Notes: generated by a model not told the origin, from the letters alone. Counted from the stretch's first letter, positions 32,283 to 43,544 are shown. The stretch is DNA of 64,000 nucleotides from Prorocentrum cordatum (GCA_963575745.1 CAUYUJ010016482.1:100015-164014); one strand, 5' to 3'. A program made the numbers and translations.

Positions 32283-32850
32283 GATGTCTTGCTTGGGCGA
32301 AGATCCTTGACGTGCGCTCTCCCTCACGTGACAGAAACTCCAAGCATTGCAGGTGGTATGATAAGGAAGATTACCATTGGGAGTGTCCGAGCTGTAAGCA
32401 TAATTACGGCCAGAACAAGCCTGGATATGCACGGATACCTGGCAAATGCAAGTTTGCTCAACCTTGGAAGTTGCCCGACAATCGCGGACAGGTACCGCGG
32501 GCTCCTGCCGAAACAGCAGCACCATCACCCGATGCGCAAGCCGCGCCACCACTTATGCGGCTACGAGCACCAGGGCCCGGCTCTAGAGCCAGACCCACAG
32601 CGGGCGCCAGCAGCCACGACATTACAGTAGGCAGACATGCAGCTGAACCTGCTGCAGGGCAACCTGCCTCGAGTGGAGTTGGTAGTTCGGATGGCCGCAT
32701 CCGACTGCTACAGGTCAGAGTTAGACGTGGCCGACAGCAGGGGGGATATCCACCTCCACCGCCACCTGCGGGTAACCCTGCTGCGCGACCGCGACTTCCA
32801 GACTGGTCAAGGATCGACGTACAAATCAGTTTATAGCACTTACGAAGCCT
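32283..32850 (+). pseudogene. Cys/His motif and proline-rich linker of the polyprotein
   Basis: The frame from 32312 shows 'WYDKEDYHWECPSCKHNYGQ', then 'GYARIPGKCKFA' (C-x2-C-x-H and a later Cys), which could bind zinc. A Pro/Ala/Arg-rich linker runs to about 32835. It lies just before the integrase, where copia-type elements often have a short zinc-binding segment. Function is inferred from position. Confidence 0.45.
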
Positions 32851-33781
32851 TGATCCAAGCGTGGTAACGCGCGAGCTGCGTGAGCTACACTTTCGTTGGC
32901 TCCATGCGAAAGAGCCTAAGATGAGACTCATCTAGGCCAATAGGTCTGGACGAAATCTGACTCAACCTGAGTAAAGGTGTCTGCGACGCATGTCGGGGGT
33001 GCAGGGCTTGGGGCAAGCCTGGGCATGCGGTTGTGCCATCTACTGCGCTGCCTGGTAAGTTCAACGAGTATGTTGAATGTGGCCTTATGTTCCACAAACA
33101 AGAACATACTATATTTCATATAATCGTTCGTTGTATTTGCTATGCTCGTGGAATAGAGATACCGGACAGGACAGTGACCTGACCGGTATCCTGGATGCGT
33201 ACCGTCAGTGCTCGATGCAGTTTGGACCTGCAATGGTACTCTACCTCGATGGAGAGGGCGCCCTCAACAATAACGCTGCGAAAGCAGTCCTTAAGGCAAC
33301 GGGCGCTGAGCTAAGGGTGCGTGTGCGTGGACAACGCGCTGCGGCGATCGAGGCCAGAAATGGCATATTGCGCCATCTACTTCATGTCATGGAAGCTGAA
33401 CTTAACAGATTAGACGTGCCTCTTGTGTTCACACGACTACTGCATGAATCCCTGTTTGCCGCCAATGCGTTTGCCTTCTATAATGGGGTGTCTCCATGCA
33501 GCGCCCTGTTTGGGCGGCAGCCGGCAATGCTTCCTGATTTGCCTATCCTGGATCGAACAGCCGGCGGAAACGTCGGATCGTTCTCGTGAACAGATGACGC
33601 ACGAGGCATGCATCGATGCTATCGCGCAGGCCACTGCAGTAGCCAAGACCAAGCGTGCATGACGCACCAAGACAATTACCTATCACCCGTCAGCGCTACT
33701 ACGACGAGGGAGATCTAGTTGTTACCATCGCCCCACAACCACGAAGGACGACTGGGGGGGCTGGAATGGCCCATTCCCGGT

Positions 33782-33878
<97 letters not shown>

Positions 33879-34150
33879 TTTTTTTAACCCCCCCCCCCCC
33901 CCCCCTTTTTCCACATCTTTCTTTTTCTTTGGTTGAACCATCATTTTTTCTGGAAAAAAGCGATCCCGGCGGGCGTCAAGTCATCGTTCGAGTGGGGAAC
34001 CGCGACGTTCACATGCAATGCGGTGATGCGCGACATTCGCTCTATATTGAAGCTTTGATAGCCGGAGAGATTGGCTCCGACAGCGATGCGCTACGGACAG
34101 TATTGACGTTCGTGGCCAGTTCACCCGCGGGGGGGCCTGCCACGACATGA
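32850..34150 (+). pseudogene. Integrase (copia type), broken
   Basis: The N-terminal HHCC zinc-binding region lies at about 32870-33090: 'LHFRWLHAKEPKMRL', then 'CDACRGCRAWGKPGH' and 'STALPGKFNEYVE'. The catalytic core continues in the frame open from 33077 to 33589: a run matching the central Asp strand region, 'YLDGEGALNN' (the second acidic position), and 'RHLLHVMEAELNRLDVPLVF' near the Glu helix, then 'NAFAFYNGVSPCSALFGRQP'. Several frame changes occur (near 33070, 33170 and 33590). The C-terminal part resumes after the poly-T insertion at about 33960 and stops at 34148. The transposase-like core would insert the element's DNA, but this copy cannot. Confidence 0.75.
33783..33960. repeat. 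Homopolymer insertion (T92, C18) inside the integrase remnant
   Basis: Ninety-two consecutive T at 33784-33875, then ATAT, T7 and AACC leading into 18 C (33888-33905), then T/C-rich sequence to about 33955. The integrase reading frame is recognisable on both sides ('GGWNGPFP' before, 'RQVIVRVGNRDVH' after), so about 175 bases were inserted. On the minus strand the tract is a poly-A tail with almost no body. Confidence 0.85.
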
Positions 34151-34509
34151 GGCTATGTCCCGACCACGAAGGGGGCGCTTCACATGACAAGTGCAAGCCG
34201 ACTATCTCTTAAGGTACATCTGGCTCTACAATGCCTTATCAGAAACTTCTTCCGCATCGAGAACGCAGTTTCGTATGAGTTTTAACCGAGAGTATCCGCA
34301 AGCAACCTCCGGTGGCTTGCGCTTCGTGTTGCGTATTGGTCCTATGACAACGATGTGTATCCAGGATTTCATTATTATGACGCGGAAGGCACCGCTCTTA
34401 ATATTCATGATATACTTGGATCAGCAGATTCAAGAATCATCCGGTGCCTAAGATCCACCAAACCTCCAGCGGGTTTTGACCAGGACACGACAAAGTTGAG
34501 GATTGGCGG
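34151..34509 (+). pseudogene. Linker between integrase and reverse transcriptase
   Basis: A weakly protein-like stretch with stops in all three frames. It probably belongs to the polyprotein linker, by position only. Confidence 0.35.
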
Positions 34510-36180
34510 ATGCACCGACGCTGGACGGAACCGCAAGAGGAACCCCAGGGGCCGAACCACCACAGGAGGATGGGCGCCTCTCAACGATATGAGGAATCGT
34601 CGGCGGATCTCGTGGCACATATTATGGAAGTGCGGCGCGCAGAACTGCAGGATGAAAGGGAACTGCTGGAGGCAACTCCACTAGATGACCTTTTCACAGT
34701 ACCCACACATATGATTCCAGACAGCAGTGTGCTGGTCACTGTAGCTGAAGAACAGCGGGGGCACCTGCCTAAGTGGGGGCACCCACGCGACTCCGACATC
34801 GAGGAGACGCGTCATGTCCCATTGTGCTCCAAGGTCGAAGATTGCAGTTGCAAGCTGGACTCAGACGGAAACGGGCAATCGGTAATACTCTGCTTTACGG
34901 CAGAAATGGCAGAGGTAGTCCTGTTCGAACGACAGCGCATATTATTAAATGCTGACCGTGTGACCACCATGCGAGTATATGTTGCCGCCGCTGCAAAGCG
35001 AGCTGCGGTCGTCAAGGAGAACGACCTCCTCGCGGAGGCTGACGTCCAGGCGAATCCCGAGTGAGTATCGAAAGCCGTATGCACTGAGTTCAAGTCATGG
35101 TTCGAGAGCAAGTGCTTCAAAATGCAAGATATATATGTGTGTATAATGCGTCAAATATCATGACTCCGAGGCCTGTGCGCAACTGGAAGTTTATGAAGAA
35201 CGAGACGGGCGAGATGGAACGTGCCATCAGCTTGCGCCTGGTGCTTCGAGGCTTCATGGGCCTCGAAGCCTTCGACGTGGCAACCTTTTCGGGAGCAGCG
35301 CGGCGGTCGAGCCAGATATTGTTCGCGAGCGCGGCAGCGTGCAAGAAGCAATGGATCATTGCTTCCCTCGGCATCAACATGGCCTTCCTGAAAAAAGGGT
35401 TGACCTACGAGGAACTTGCTGAGGCAACGGGTGAAACAGAAAGTGGCGTGCTTTACTCTGCCGCCTGGATCGGCTACGGTGATTCGAAGTCTCGCGGGGT
35501 TCGAACGCTGCGACGAGTCGACGCGCTGCTTGCAGTGCCTCGAGCCAGGTACTGGCACCAAGGACGCACCTCAAGCTTTCTCACAAAATCTCAGAAGGAC
35601 CACGAGAGGTTCCGGCCTCAGACCCACGTCCTACGACGAGGAGTTCGAGGCGAGCAGTGACCTGCTCGCGGCCAAACGCGTTGATGGCATCAATGTGGCT
35701 GGCTCAGGGGACACCATTGACATGTGCGTCAAGTGCGTATAAGACACCTCTGGTAAATATAAACTCAACAAGCGCACCTGCGCAAATTGTGCTGCGTGGT
35801 ATCCCATGGATGAGGGCGGCAGTTTTCACGTTGGACCAAGACGAATACATGGGGCAGCTCCGTCCTATGCAACGTCCTGAACCTACGGGCGCCGACGCTG
35901 ACGCCCAGCATCCAAGATGGAAGCAGACATGTTCGTCAGCCTTAGAGGCGGATTGGCGCATGCATTAATCGCCCCGGCGTGGCTGATGGTGTATTTCGCC
36001 CCTCTACAACGTGCCCAGGAACCGACCAACATGCAAGTGCGACGACTGAGCGCGATTACCAGGAAACTGCAGGCCTGCCCTAAGAATATATCGTCTACCA
36101 GGCAATGGCCCCCACGGGCGAGGTGGACCTGCAAAGCGTTCCCGGTTAGCGACGCCTGAGTGGAGATGCCGACGGCGAAG
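34510..36180 (+). pseudogene. Reverse transcriptase (copia type, RVT_2), inactivated
   Basis: 34510-35064 is an acidic helix-rich linker. 35097-35467 holds the fingers: 'RNWKFMKNETGEMERAISLR' and 'LRGFMGLEAFDVATFSGAAR', then 'IIASLGINMAFLK', where the family has Asp (D-I-N-x-A-F-L) at the Gly. The palm continues in the frame of 35416-35742: 'PGTGTKDAPQAFS', then 'VDGINVAG' in place of the V-D-D box. So catalytic Asp residues at both positions are lost. Further pieces: 'LDQDEYMGQLRPMQRPE' (about 35835) and 35917-36159 ('FVSLRGGLAHALIAPAWLM'). At least five frameshifts or stops. Confidence 0.82.
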
Positions 36181-36746
36181 TCAAAGGCTATGGCGCTCGC
36201 GGGGCAAGCCTGCTACGGCGTGGAAGCGCGCCATCCGGTAAGCCCGTCGTTCGTTTGATCGATGCGTACTGCATGTTTCGCCGCTTGCAGGTCAGCCCGA
36301 GCTATTCAGCATAGACACCAGCAGCAGCCCGCAACTTTCAGGACTGTTGCCCCGCGATCATGGCTCTGCACAAGCTGCGCGCAGGGCCGTTAACCCCCAC
36401 TCAGTTGAAAGACATGCTTGAGTTGGGTGGCTTGGGCATCAAGGTTACTTTGAGCACAGATGCTGAGTTTGTTTTAAAGTTCTTGTCAAGCGAAGACTTG
36501 AATAAGCCGACTGAACGTACCATTGTAGGACAAATCAGCTGGATACGACAGATGATGGAGCGAGGAATCGTGCACAGTATTCAATGGTGTGACACCCGCG
36601 ATATGACCGCGGACGGTCACACCAAGGGGAGCATCGACAGAGAAATGCTCCTACAGGTCATGGGAAGTACACAATCCTTCAAACATGACTTAAAGCGTCA
36701 AACTCCCTATCGGGCTGGCCAGACATCTCGATCTGTAGCCGCCTGA
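36181..36746 (+). pseudogene. RNase H domain of the copia-type element
   Basis: After a damaged start (36181-36355, with stops) the frame 36360-36746 gives 128 residues: 'GLGIKVTLSTDAEFV', 'PTERTIVGQISWIRQMMERG', 'SIQWCDTRDMTADGHTKGSI'. The T-D-A and W-x-D-T-R-D-M-x-A-D-x-x-T-K patterns are typical of copia RNase H C-termini. The frame ends at the stop at 36744-36746, which I take as the polyprotein's end. Confidence 0.82.
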
Positions 36747-37270
36747 GGAGTCCTCGTATGCACAGTAAAGTGCAGGCAAGGCAACTTGCGCGCGGGTCCA
36801 CCTTCCTTATGCCCCCGCCCTTTTGCTGCCCTTTTGTACATGGTAGCTGCTGTACCGGCTGTGTAGAGGCGGCGGATTCACGCTTCGTCTCCCTCCCCCC
36901 CGACTCTAAAGTGAGCTGGTCGTTGCATGTGAGTGGGAGCGAGCGGGCATCCGCGGCTGCTTGGCTCAAAGCGGCCGGCCGCCCAGATCTGACCACATCT
37001 CAGCGCCAGGTGTACCATTTGCCATCGATACCAAAACTGCTTGAGGTGGCTCGCCCCCTACTGTCGGGACTCGCTATTGCGGTACAACAGAGCGGGAGCT
37101 GGGCTTCGCCTGAGGCGAAGCTGCTGGTTGGGCCTCCCAGCCCCTTTCAATCTTCTTGGGCCACGTTGGTGTCTTCGATTGCCCGCCCGGGCCGTTTTGG
37201 AAGTTCGGGGCGCAGATGCATCGTCTTCAGCGACGGATCGTGGCTTGGGGGGCCCTGGGGCGCTGGGGAG
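36747..37270. other. Sequence downstream of the copia-type element
   Basis: May include the 3' terminal repeat, but no matching copy was found upstream. An 8-bp perfect stem (GCTTCGCC-TGA-GGCGAAGC) lies at 37103-37121. One + frame is open to 37711 but changes into repeat translation from about 37275. Confidence 0.45.
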
Positions 37271-37274
37271 CAGC

Positions 37275-37500
37275 GCCTGGGAATGTGGGAAGTGTACGAT
37301 CCTCGAGGGGGTGCGCGTGGGATGAGGGGTCTGGGAGTCAGCAGCCATGCGGGAAATGCACAATCTTCGAGCGCGCGCGCATGTAATGCGGGAAGTGCAC
37401 CAATTTCGAGCGGGCGCGGATGGAATGGGGGATTCGGTATTCGTGTCAATGCGGGACGTGCACCATCCCCGAGCAGGCATGCGGGAACTGGCCTCGGACA
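37275..37500. repeat. ATGCGGGAAGTGCACCA minisatellite
   Basis: Units of about 32-65 bp at about 37282, 37348, 37388, 37449 and 37480, each with 'ATGCGGGAA.TGCAC' followed by 'TCGAGCG.GCGCG'. Confidence 0.8.
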
Positions 37501-37863
37501 GGAGGGGCGATGCACGCAAGAGTGTGCCAGTACTGCCAAGGGTGGCCCCCTCGTAGAATTAAAAAATCCTGCTGGACAGACCTTGGCATTCTTCCATCGG
37601 GGCCCAGGGGACGGTGGTCAGTGCAAACGGGGGTCAGTGAGAGCGCTGGCAAGGGGCGCGCTGGTTTGGTTTTGGTGCAGGATCCTGCAGGATCTTGCAA
37701 GCCCCGATTGACCCGGGTTTGGATTGACCCGGGTCAGTAGATCCCCGATTCCACGCCTCGACGTGCTAGGGGACACGGTGGCGGATCACCCCAACGCGCC
37801 CCAACTGGACCCCATGAGCGCACCGACAATGAACCGCCGACTCTCAGGAAAGTGTGAGAACAT
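37501..37863. other. Non-coding stretch
   Basis: 'GGTTTGGATTGACCCGGGTC' repeats and open frames without family resemblance. Confidence 0.4.
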
Positions 37864-38230
37864 ATGGGAAGTGGGGGGGCAGATAAAAACCCAGGAAATA
37901 AGGAAAATCCGGGGAATCTGGAACACCATTTCTGGGAGTGTCCTGCAAGTGACGACCTTCGCCACGGCGTGCGGGCCCCGACTGGCGGCTTCACGCGCAG
38001 ATTAGGGCGGCCCATAACGGAAGCCACCCAAAAGGCGGCAATCACATCCTGGCTTCCGATGGTCTACACCATGGCGAGGATACGGCAACGGGTTCTAGTG
38101 GCTCGTTTTGCCACGACGCACGAGGGCGGGGCAGGGTACGGAGGCGTGCGGCCATACCACCCACTACTCTGGGAACAGTACTTATATCTGAAGCTGACAT
38201 CATCAGGGCCACACAGGCCCGAGGAGAATG
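37864..38230 (+). pseudogene. Possible 3' fragment of a LINE-type open reading frame
   Basis: The frame beginning near 37864 reads 'NLEHHFWECPASDDLRHGV' and then 'ITSWLPMVYTMARIRQRVL'. An H-H-x-W-x-C-P motif near the end of the protein is common in the terminal region of several non-LTR retrotransposon polyproteins after RNase H or the reverse transcriptase. The segment is only about 120 residues, with no catalytic domain left. It could be chance. Confidence 0.35.
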
Positions 38231-38959
38231 TGGTACAGCATGTGCTGCGCTGCAGTACGATCGTATTGCCATGCTGGACCGGTCCTCGCTTTCGGTCACC
38301 CAGGTCTTCCCTCGTGGCGCGGTTCGACCGGCGCAGCGGGCTTCTTCTCCCCCCGGGCCCGTGCAGGAGAGCCGGGGGAGCGCCACAGGACAACCCCTGG
38401 AGACGGGCCGCCGCCGCCCCTCGGACGGCCCCCCGTGAGCAGGCAACACTGCTTCTTTTCCCCGCCCTCCCGTGGTTGGGTTCTCGTTTCGACTAGGGAG
38501 CAGTGTGGGCCCCGCCTCCTTCCTCCCTCCCGCCTCCTCCCTCCCTCCTCCGCCTCCTCTGCCTCCTCTGCCTCCTCCCTTCTCGCCTTCCTCCTGCCTG
38601 CGATGCGGGGCTGCGAACTGTGCAGCCGTCGCCGTTTTCGTGGGCTCCTGTGTGCTTTATGTTTGTCTTCCTTTGCGCGCTCCGCTGGATGCCGCTGCGG
38701 GCGTCTCCTGGAGGCCTTTCGGGGCATCCTGGAGAGATCTTGTAGTCTTTTGGGGACTCCTGGGGCCGTCTTTGGAGGGCCTCAAGGTCAGTTCAGCGCG
38801 CGGTCTGAGCCCGCGTGAATCATACACTCACCCTCGTTCCCTTGGTCTTTGTGCCGTGTTGAAGCCCTCTTGGGCCGCCTTGGAGAGTTTTCGGGCTTTT
38901 TTGGACCGTCTGGGGGCTCTCTGGAACAGTTTCCAGAAACTCATGACCCTCTCGATGTA
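38231..38959. repeat. Non-coding stretch with pieces of dispersed repeats
   Basis: About 38475-38650 resembles the lead-in of the 102-bp array at 7605-7780. A polypyrimidine tract lies at about 38515-38585. About 38745-38940 holds 'TTGGGGCCGTCTTTGGAGG' units like those at 28310-28700. Confidence 0.6.
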
Positions 38960-39240
38960 GCAGGCATGGCACTTGAGCATCTCAAGGGGGAGCCGCCAGG
39001 AGGCATGCCACGGACCCACTCGTGCCCAGTATGTCGGGACCTCCCAGGCAGAATGCTAGTTTGTTTGGCGGGTAGACGTGTGTCTTTTCAGAGAGCCAGG
39101 ATCATCGCGATGGGCACGCATTGCATTTGGGCATCTCACGGGAGAGCAGCTAGGAGATATGACACGGGCTCGTTCGCGCTCAGATTGCCTGGAGTTCCCG
39201 GGCAGAAAATAAGTGTTGCTTGTTGCATCCGAAGTATCAG
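38960..39240. repeat. Diverged ~150-bp tandem duplication
   Basis: 'GGCACTTGAGCATCTCAAGG ... CTCGTGCCCAG' at about 38968 and 'TTGCATTTGGGCATCTCACG ... CTCGTTCGCGCTCAG' at about 39121 align with spacing of about 150. Confidence 0.65.
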
Positions 39241-39590
39241 CCGCCAGAGTGGCACTCACACCCAGACTTACTTCCGTTCAATGACACAACACTGCTCCCA
39301 CTCAGACTTTCTCACACTCACTCACTTTCAGACCACACATACTCGGACTTACTTGCACACATACTCACTCATACTTCAGACCCTTATGAGCTTCTTGCTT
39401 AAATGATTTGTCATATCACTTCAGTTTGTTTTACAGATTTTGTAGGAAGGACTCTTGAATCCACTTACGGGAGGAGGAGACCGAGCGATGGCGCAGCGCA
39501 GCATCAGCAGGAGGAGGATGAGGAGGGGGAGGAGGATGCCGAGCGATGGCGCAGCGCAGCATCAGCAGGAGCAGCAGCAGGATGAGCAGG
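39241..39590. repeat. CACTCACACTTCAGA-rich stretch and flank
   Basis: To about 39390 CACTCA/CAGACTT motifs recur, the reverse orientation of the 20524-20765 array. At about 39480-39575 'GAGCGATGGCGCAGCGCAGC' occurs twice, about 58 bases apart. Confidence 0.65.
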
Positions 39591-39690
39591 GGGAGGAGGA
39601 GGAGGAGGAGGAGGAGGAGGAGGAGGAGGCGGAGGAGGAGGAGGAGGAGGAGGAGGAGGAGGAGGAGGAGGGTGAGGAGGAGGAGGGTGC
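39591..39690. repeat. GGA microsatellite
   Basis: GGA triplets with a few GGC and GGT. About 39690-39900 is GC-rich and shows nothing else. Confidence 0.93.
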
Positions 39691-39899
39691 CCAGCCGCGC
39701 GCGCACCCCCGCGCCGCTGCAGGCCTGGCGGCGCTGCGCGCTCGCGCCGGGGCTGCGGGAGCGGTTCGAGGAGGGCCTGCGGGCCTTGCCCCACGGGGGA
39801 GGCCTTACGGCTGGTGCCGCCGACCCTGAAGGGGGTTGGGCGACGTGCGATGGGAGGGCGATACTAGGGGAACGAACATTGACATAAACACAGCAAGGA

Positions 39900-40090
39900 G
39901 TCGTTTCATTTCCGACGTTCTCCGTTTTGCTCGTTTTCATTTCGGGCGTTTTCTGTTTCCGCCGCTTCCAGTTTCGGTCGCTTTTTCGTTTTCCGTTTCC
40001 ACCGATTCGCATTGCGTTTGGGACATTTCGTTTCGGCCGTTTCGTTTCGGACGTTTAGTTTCGGGCGTTTCGTTTCTCGGAATACGGGGC
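39900..40090. repeat. TTTCGTTTCGGGCG minisatellite, array 1
   Basis: Degenerate units of 9-15 bp ('CGTTTCGTTTCGGACGTTT'). The same motif recurs at 43390-43530. Confidence 0.85.
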
Positions 40091-40374
40091 AGGGCGACAG
40101 ATAATGCTTGCAGAAAATGCGAGGTTGGATTCGGAATGCTCGGACGGGTCCAAGTGGTGATTGCGACCGCGGCAAACATGCAAGGGTCAATTCGAAACCG
40201 ATCGGCGCAAGAGCCCCACTTGGGGCCGCTAAACATAAGTTTCTGGGCTGAAAAACGTTTTTGTATCCAGCAACTCAGCGGCAGGACGGGTCTTCCACGC
40301 TTCGAGTATGTTTTCGGTTCCGGGGAGCTCGACGGCAGTTTCGACGGCTTTGTGGATCAGCAGCATTTTTTTTG
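40091..40374. other. Unique stretch before the 89-bp array
   Basis: No gene or repeat is recognised. Confidence 0.45.
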
Positions 40375-42955
40375 AGCCTTAAACAAAGATGTTCGCCGTA
40401 TGGGGTCTCTGGAGATAGCAGTCGGCTCCATGTGCCTGGGGAGCAGCTAAAACAAGTTTGCCAGCCTCGAACAACTCACTTTCGCCGTCAGTGGCTTCTG
40501 GAGACAGCAGTCGGCCCCTGGGGCCCTGGGGAGCAGCAACAACAGCTGTTCGAGCATCACGCAATTGTTTTTCGCCGTCCAGGGCTTCTGGAGATACCAG
40601 TCGGCCCCCAGGGGCCTTGGGGAGCAGCAACAAACAACCTTTCGAGCCTCGAACATCGATTCCCCCTGCCCGGAGCCTCTGGAGATAACACACCCACGGC
40701 CCTGGGGAGCAGTAGAGACAAATTTTCTTGCCTTGAGAATTCGATTTTCGCTGTTTGGGGCCTCTGGAGATAAGATAACAATCGGCCCCACAGGGCCCTC
40801 GGGAGCAGCAAAACAAATTCTTGGGCCTCGAAAGTCGATGTCCGCCGTCTTGGGCTTCTGGTGAGAGCACACCCAGGGCCCTGGGGAGCAGCAGAGCTTT
40901 TCGAGCATCAAACAATTGTTTTTCGCCGTCCGGGGCTTCTGGAGTTGGCAGTCACCCCCCAGAGCCCTGGGGAGCAGCAAAGACAGCTTCTCGAGCCTCG
41001 AAACATTGATGTTCGCCGTCTGGATGGAGCCTTGATCTGGAGATAGCAGTCGGCCCCCAGAGCCCTGGGGAGCAGCAGAAACAATTCTTCGAGCATCGAA
41101 CCATAGATTTTTGTTTTTTGGGGCATCTGGAGAACGCATTCGGTCCCCAGGGCCCTGGGGAGCAGCAGCACCGACTTCTGCGCCTCGAAACATCGATGGT
41201 TGCCGTCTGGGGTGTCTGGGGATAGCAGTCGGCCCTCGGGGATCTGGGGAGCAGCTGAAACAACTTTCCGAGCATCGACAAATCGACGCTCGCGGCTTGG
41301 AGCTTCTGGAGATAACAATCGGCCCCCAGGGGCATTGGGGAGCAGCGAAAAACAACCTTTCGAGCCTCGAACCTAGATTTCCCTTGCCTGGAGCCTCTGG
41401 AGATAACACACCCACGGCCCTGGGGAGCAGTACAAACAGCAATTTGAGCCTCGAAATCTGGGTGTTCACCGTCTGGGGCTTCTAGAGATAGCGTTCCGCC
41501 CTCAGAGCCCTGGGGAGCAGCAGAAACACTGTTTCTAACCTTGAGAATTAGATTTTCGCTGTTCGGGGCCTCTGGAGATAATAATCGGCCCCACAGGGCC
41601 CTCGGGAGCAGAAACAAACAACTTTTCGAGCCTCGAGAAATCGATGTCCGCCGTCTTGGGCCTCTGGTGAGAGCACACCCAGCGCCCTGGGGAGCAGCAA
41701 AACAGCTTTTCGAACATCAAACAGTGTTTTTCGCCGTCTGGGGCCTCTAGAGGTAGCAGTCGGTCCACATGGCCCTGGGGGCGTCAAAAACAGTTTTTCG
41801 AGCCCCGAAACATTGATTTTCGCCGTCTGGAGCTTCTGGACATAACAGTCGCCCCCCAGGGCCTTGGGCAGCATCAGAAACAGCTTTTTGAGCCTCGAAA
41901 CCTTGATTTCCGCTGTCTGGGGCTTCTGGGGATAGCACACCCAGGTTCTTAGGGAGCAGTAAGAACAGCTTTTCGAGCCTCGAAACGCATATTTTCACCG
42001 CTTGGGGTTCTTAACTGTGGATTTTTGCTGCCTGGGGCCGCTCTGGAGATAGCAATCGACCCCCAGGGCCCTGGGGACCAGCAGAAACAATACGTCGAAC
42101 CCAGAATCATTGATTTCCGCCGTCTGGGGCTTCTGGAGGTCGCACACCCAGGGGTTTGGGGAACCGCAGAAACAGCTCGTGCTGCCTTGGAATAATATGA
42201 GGTTCACCGACTGGGGCCTCTCGAGATAGCAGTCGGCCCCCGGGGGGGCCTGGGAAGCAGCAGGAAACAATAGAGCCTCCAAAAATCAATGTTCAACAGT
42301 CTGGGGCCTCTCGAGATAGCAGTCGGCCCCCAGGACCCTGGGGAGCAGCAGAAACAATGGCTCGAGCCTCGAACATCGATTTCCGCCGTCTGGAGCCTCA
42401 GGAGATAGCAGTCGGCCCCCAGGGCCCTGGGGAGCAGTTCGAGCCTCGAACAAAAGATTTCCGCCGTCTGGAGACAGCGCATCCAGGGCCCTGAGGAGCA
42501 GCGAAAAACAGCTTTCGGAGCCTCGAAAACTGGACTTTCGCCGTCTGGGGCCTCTGGAGAGAGAGAGTCGGCCTCCAGGGCCCTGAGGCGCAGCAGAAAC
42601 AGCTTTTTCGAGCCCCGAGACATATAGACTTCCGCCGTCTGGGGCCTCTAGTCTAGAGATGGCCGTCGGCCCGCAGGGCCCTGGGGAGCAGCAGACATTT
42701 TTTTTTCGAGCCTCGAACAATTTTTGTTCCGCCGTCTGGAGCCTCTGGAGATGGCACACCCAGGGCTTTGGGGAGCCGTAGGAACAGCTTCTCGAGCCTC
42801 GTAAAAATCGAGGTTCGCCGTCTGGAGCCTCTAGAAATAGCAGTCCACACCCAGGGCCCTGGGGAGCAGCAGAACAGTTTTTCGAGCCTCGAAACATCGA
42901 TTTTCAATGTCTGGGGCCTCTGGCGATAGCACGCCCAGGGCCCTTAGGAGCTCCG
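40375..42955. repeat. 89-bp tandem minisatellite with two palindromes per unit (about 29 copies)
   Basis: 'CTCTGGAGATAGCAGTCGGC' variants recur about every 89 bases (40410, 40499, 40588, 40678 and so on to about 42920). Most units carry CCCCAGGGCCCTGGGG, a perfect palindrome, and TTCGAGCCTCGAA, palindromic about one base. An 89-bp unit is not a multiple of three, so frames rotate and the long minus-strand frames are not genes. Confidence 0.94.
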
Positions 42956-43389
42956 AGCGGTCCAAAATTGCTTTTCGGGCCCCCGGGGGCTCCGCGGGGT
43001 GGGTCGGGGGAGGGAGGCGGCAGGGCTCCGCGGGAACGGGGAAGGCCTTCAGGTGGAGAGTTCCCCATGTGGCCACGAAGCGCGTGAGGGGCGTGCCCAG
43101 ATGGATGGCGAGGCGCCTCGCGAACCTTGCCCCTGGGGCCGTCCGTGGAGCTCCCCATGGCGTGCCGTGTTGGCGGCGCCGCGCCGACGCTCGCTTGCGC
43201 GCAGCTGCTGATCTCTGGCCCGGAGTCGCGTCGTCGCGGTCATCGTTCGCGCGTCTCTCTTAGTCTGCCCCGCAAGGGCCTGCGATTTGTCTTCGCGCTG
43301 CTTCCTTTGCCCTTTGCCCTTGCCGCGCGCCGGCGCCTCGGCGCCGCCCGCGGGCGCGCGCTGCGTTTTTCGCAGCCAGCGTTTCTCGC
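42956..43389. other. Stretch holding one diverged reversed 90-bp unit
   Basis: About 43048-43165 ('TGTGGCCACGAAGCGCGTGA', 'CCGTCCGTGGAGCTCCCCAT') resembles the reverse complement of the 90-bp unit found at 1960-5745. The rest is GC-rich without a gene. Confidence 0.55.
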
Positions 43390-43535
43390 AGCCAGCGTTT
43401 CTGCCGTTTCGGCGGCGTTTCGTTTCGGGCGTTTCCGTTTCCGCCGTTTCGGTGGTGTTGCTGTTACGGCGGCGCCTGGTTTCGGAGTTCGCTTCGGTTC
43501 GTTTCGTTTCGTTTCCCGTTTCCCGTTTCGCTTCC
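43390..43535. repeat. TTTCGTTTCGGGCG minisatellite, array 2
   Basis: Same motif family as 39900-40090, with 'GTTTCGTTTCGGGCGTTTCC' at about 43418. Confidence 0.83.
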
Positions 43536-43544
43536 CTGCTTCAT

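Larger units (their letters stand above)
30438..36746 (+). mobile_element. Degraded Ty1/copia-type retrotransposon polyprotein
   Basis: A 6.3-kb stretch in which successive open pieces in changing frames give, in order: a methyltransferase-like tail, a full methyltransferase-like module, a Cys/His motif, integrase, reverse transcriptase and RNase H. Integrase before reverse transcriptase is the Ty1/copia order. Many stops and frameshifts, a homopolymer insertion at 33783-33960 and lost catalytic residues show it is dead. Codon usage and GC are moderate, unlike the surrounding repeats. I could not identify terminal repeats or a primer-binding site. Confidence 0.85.

Noticed and set aside
37195-37270. 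RNase H-like 'VFSDGSWLGGPWGAG' in the + frame
   Set aside because: Only a few residues match, no further RNase H motifs follow, and the frame runs into a minisatellite.
30036-37270. Long terminal repeats of the copia-type element
   Set aside because: I compared the flanks by eye and found no direct repeat; a dot-plot could still reveal diverged ones.
40379-42907. Overlapping minus-strand frames with repeated 'CCSPGPWG' peptides
   Set aside because: The unit is 89 bp, so frames rotate each repeat; the peptides follow the palindromic DNA, not a protein.
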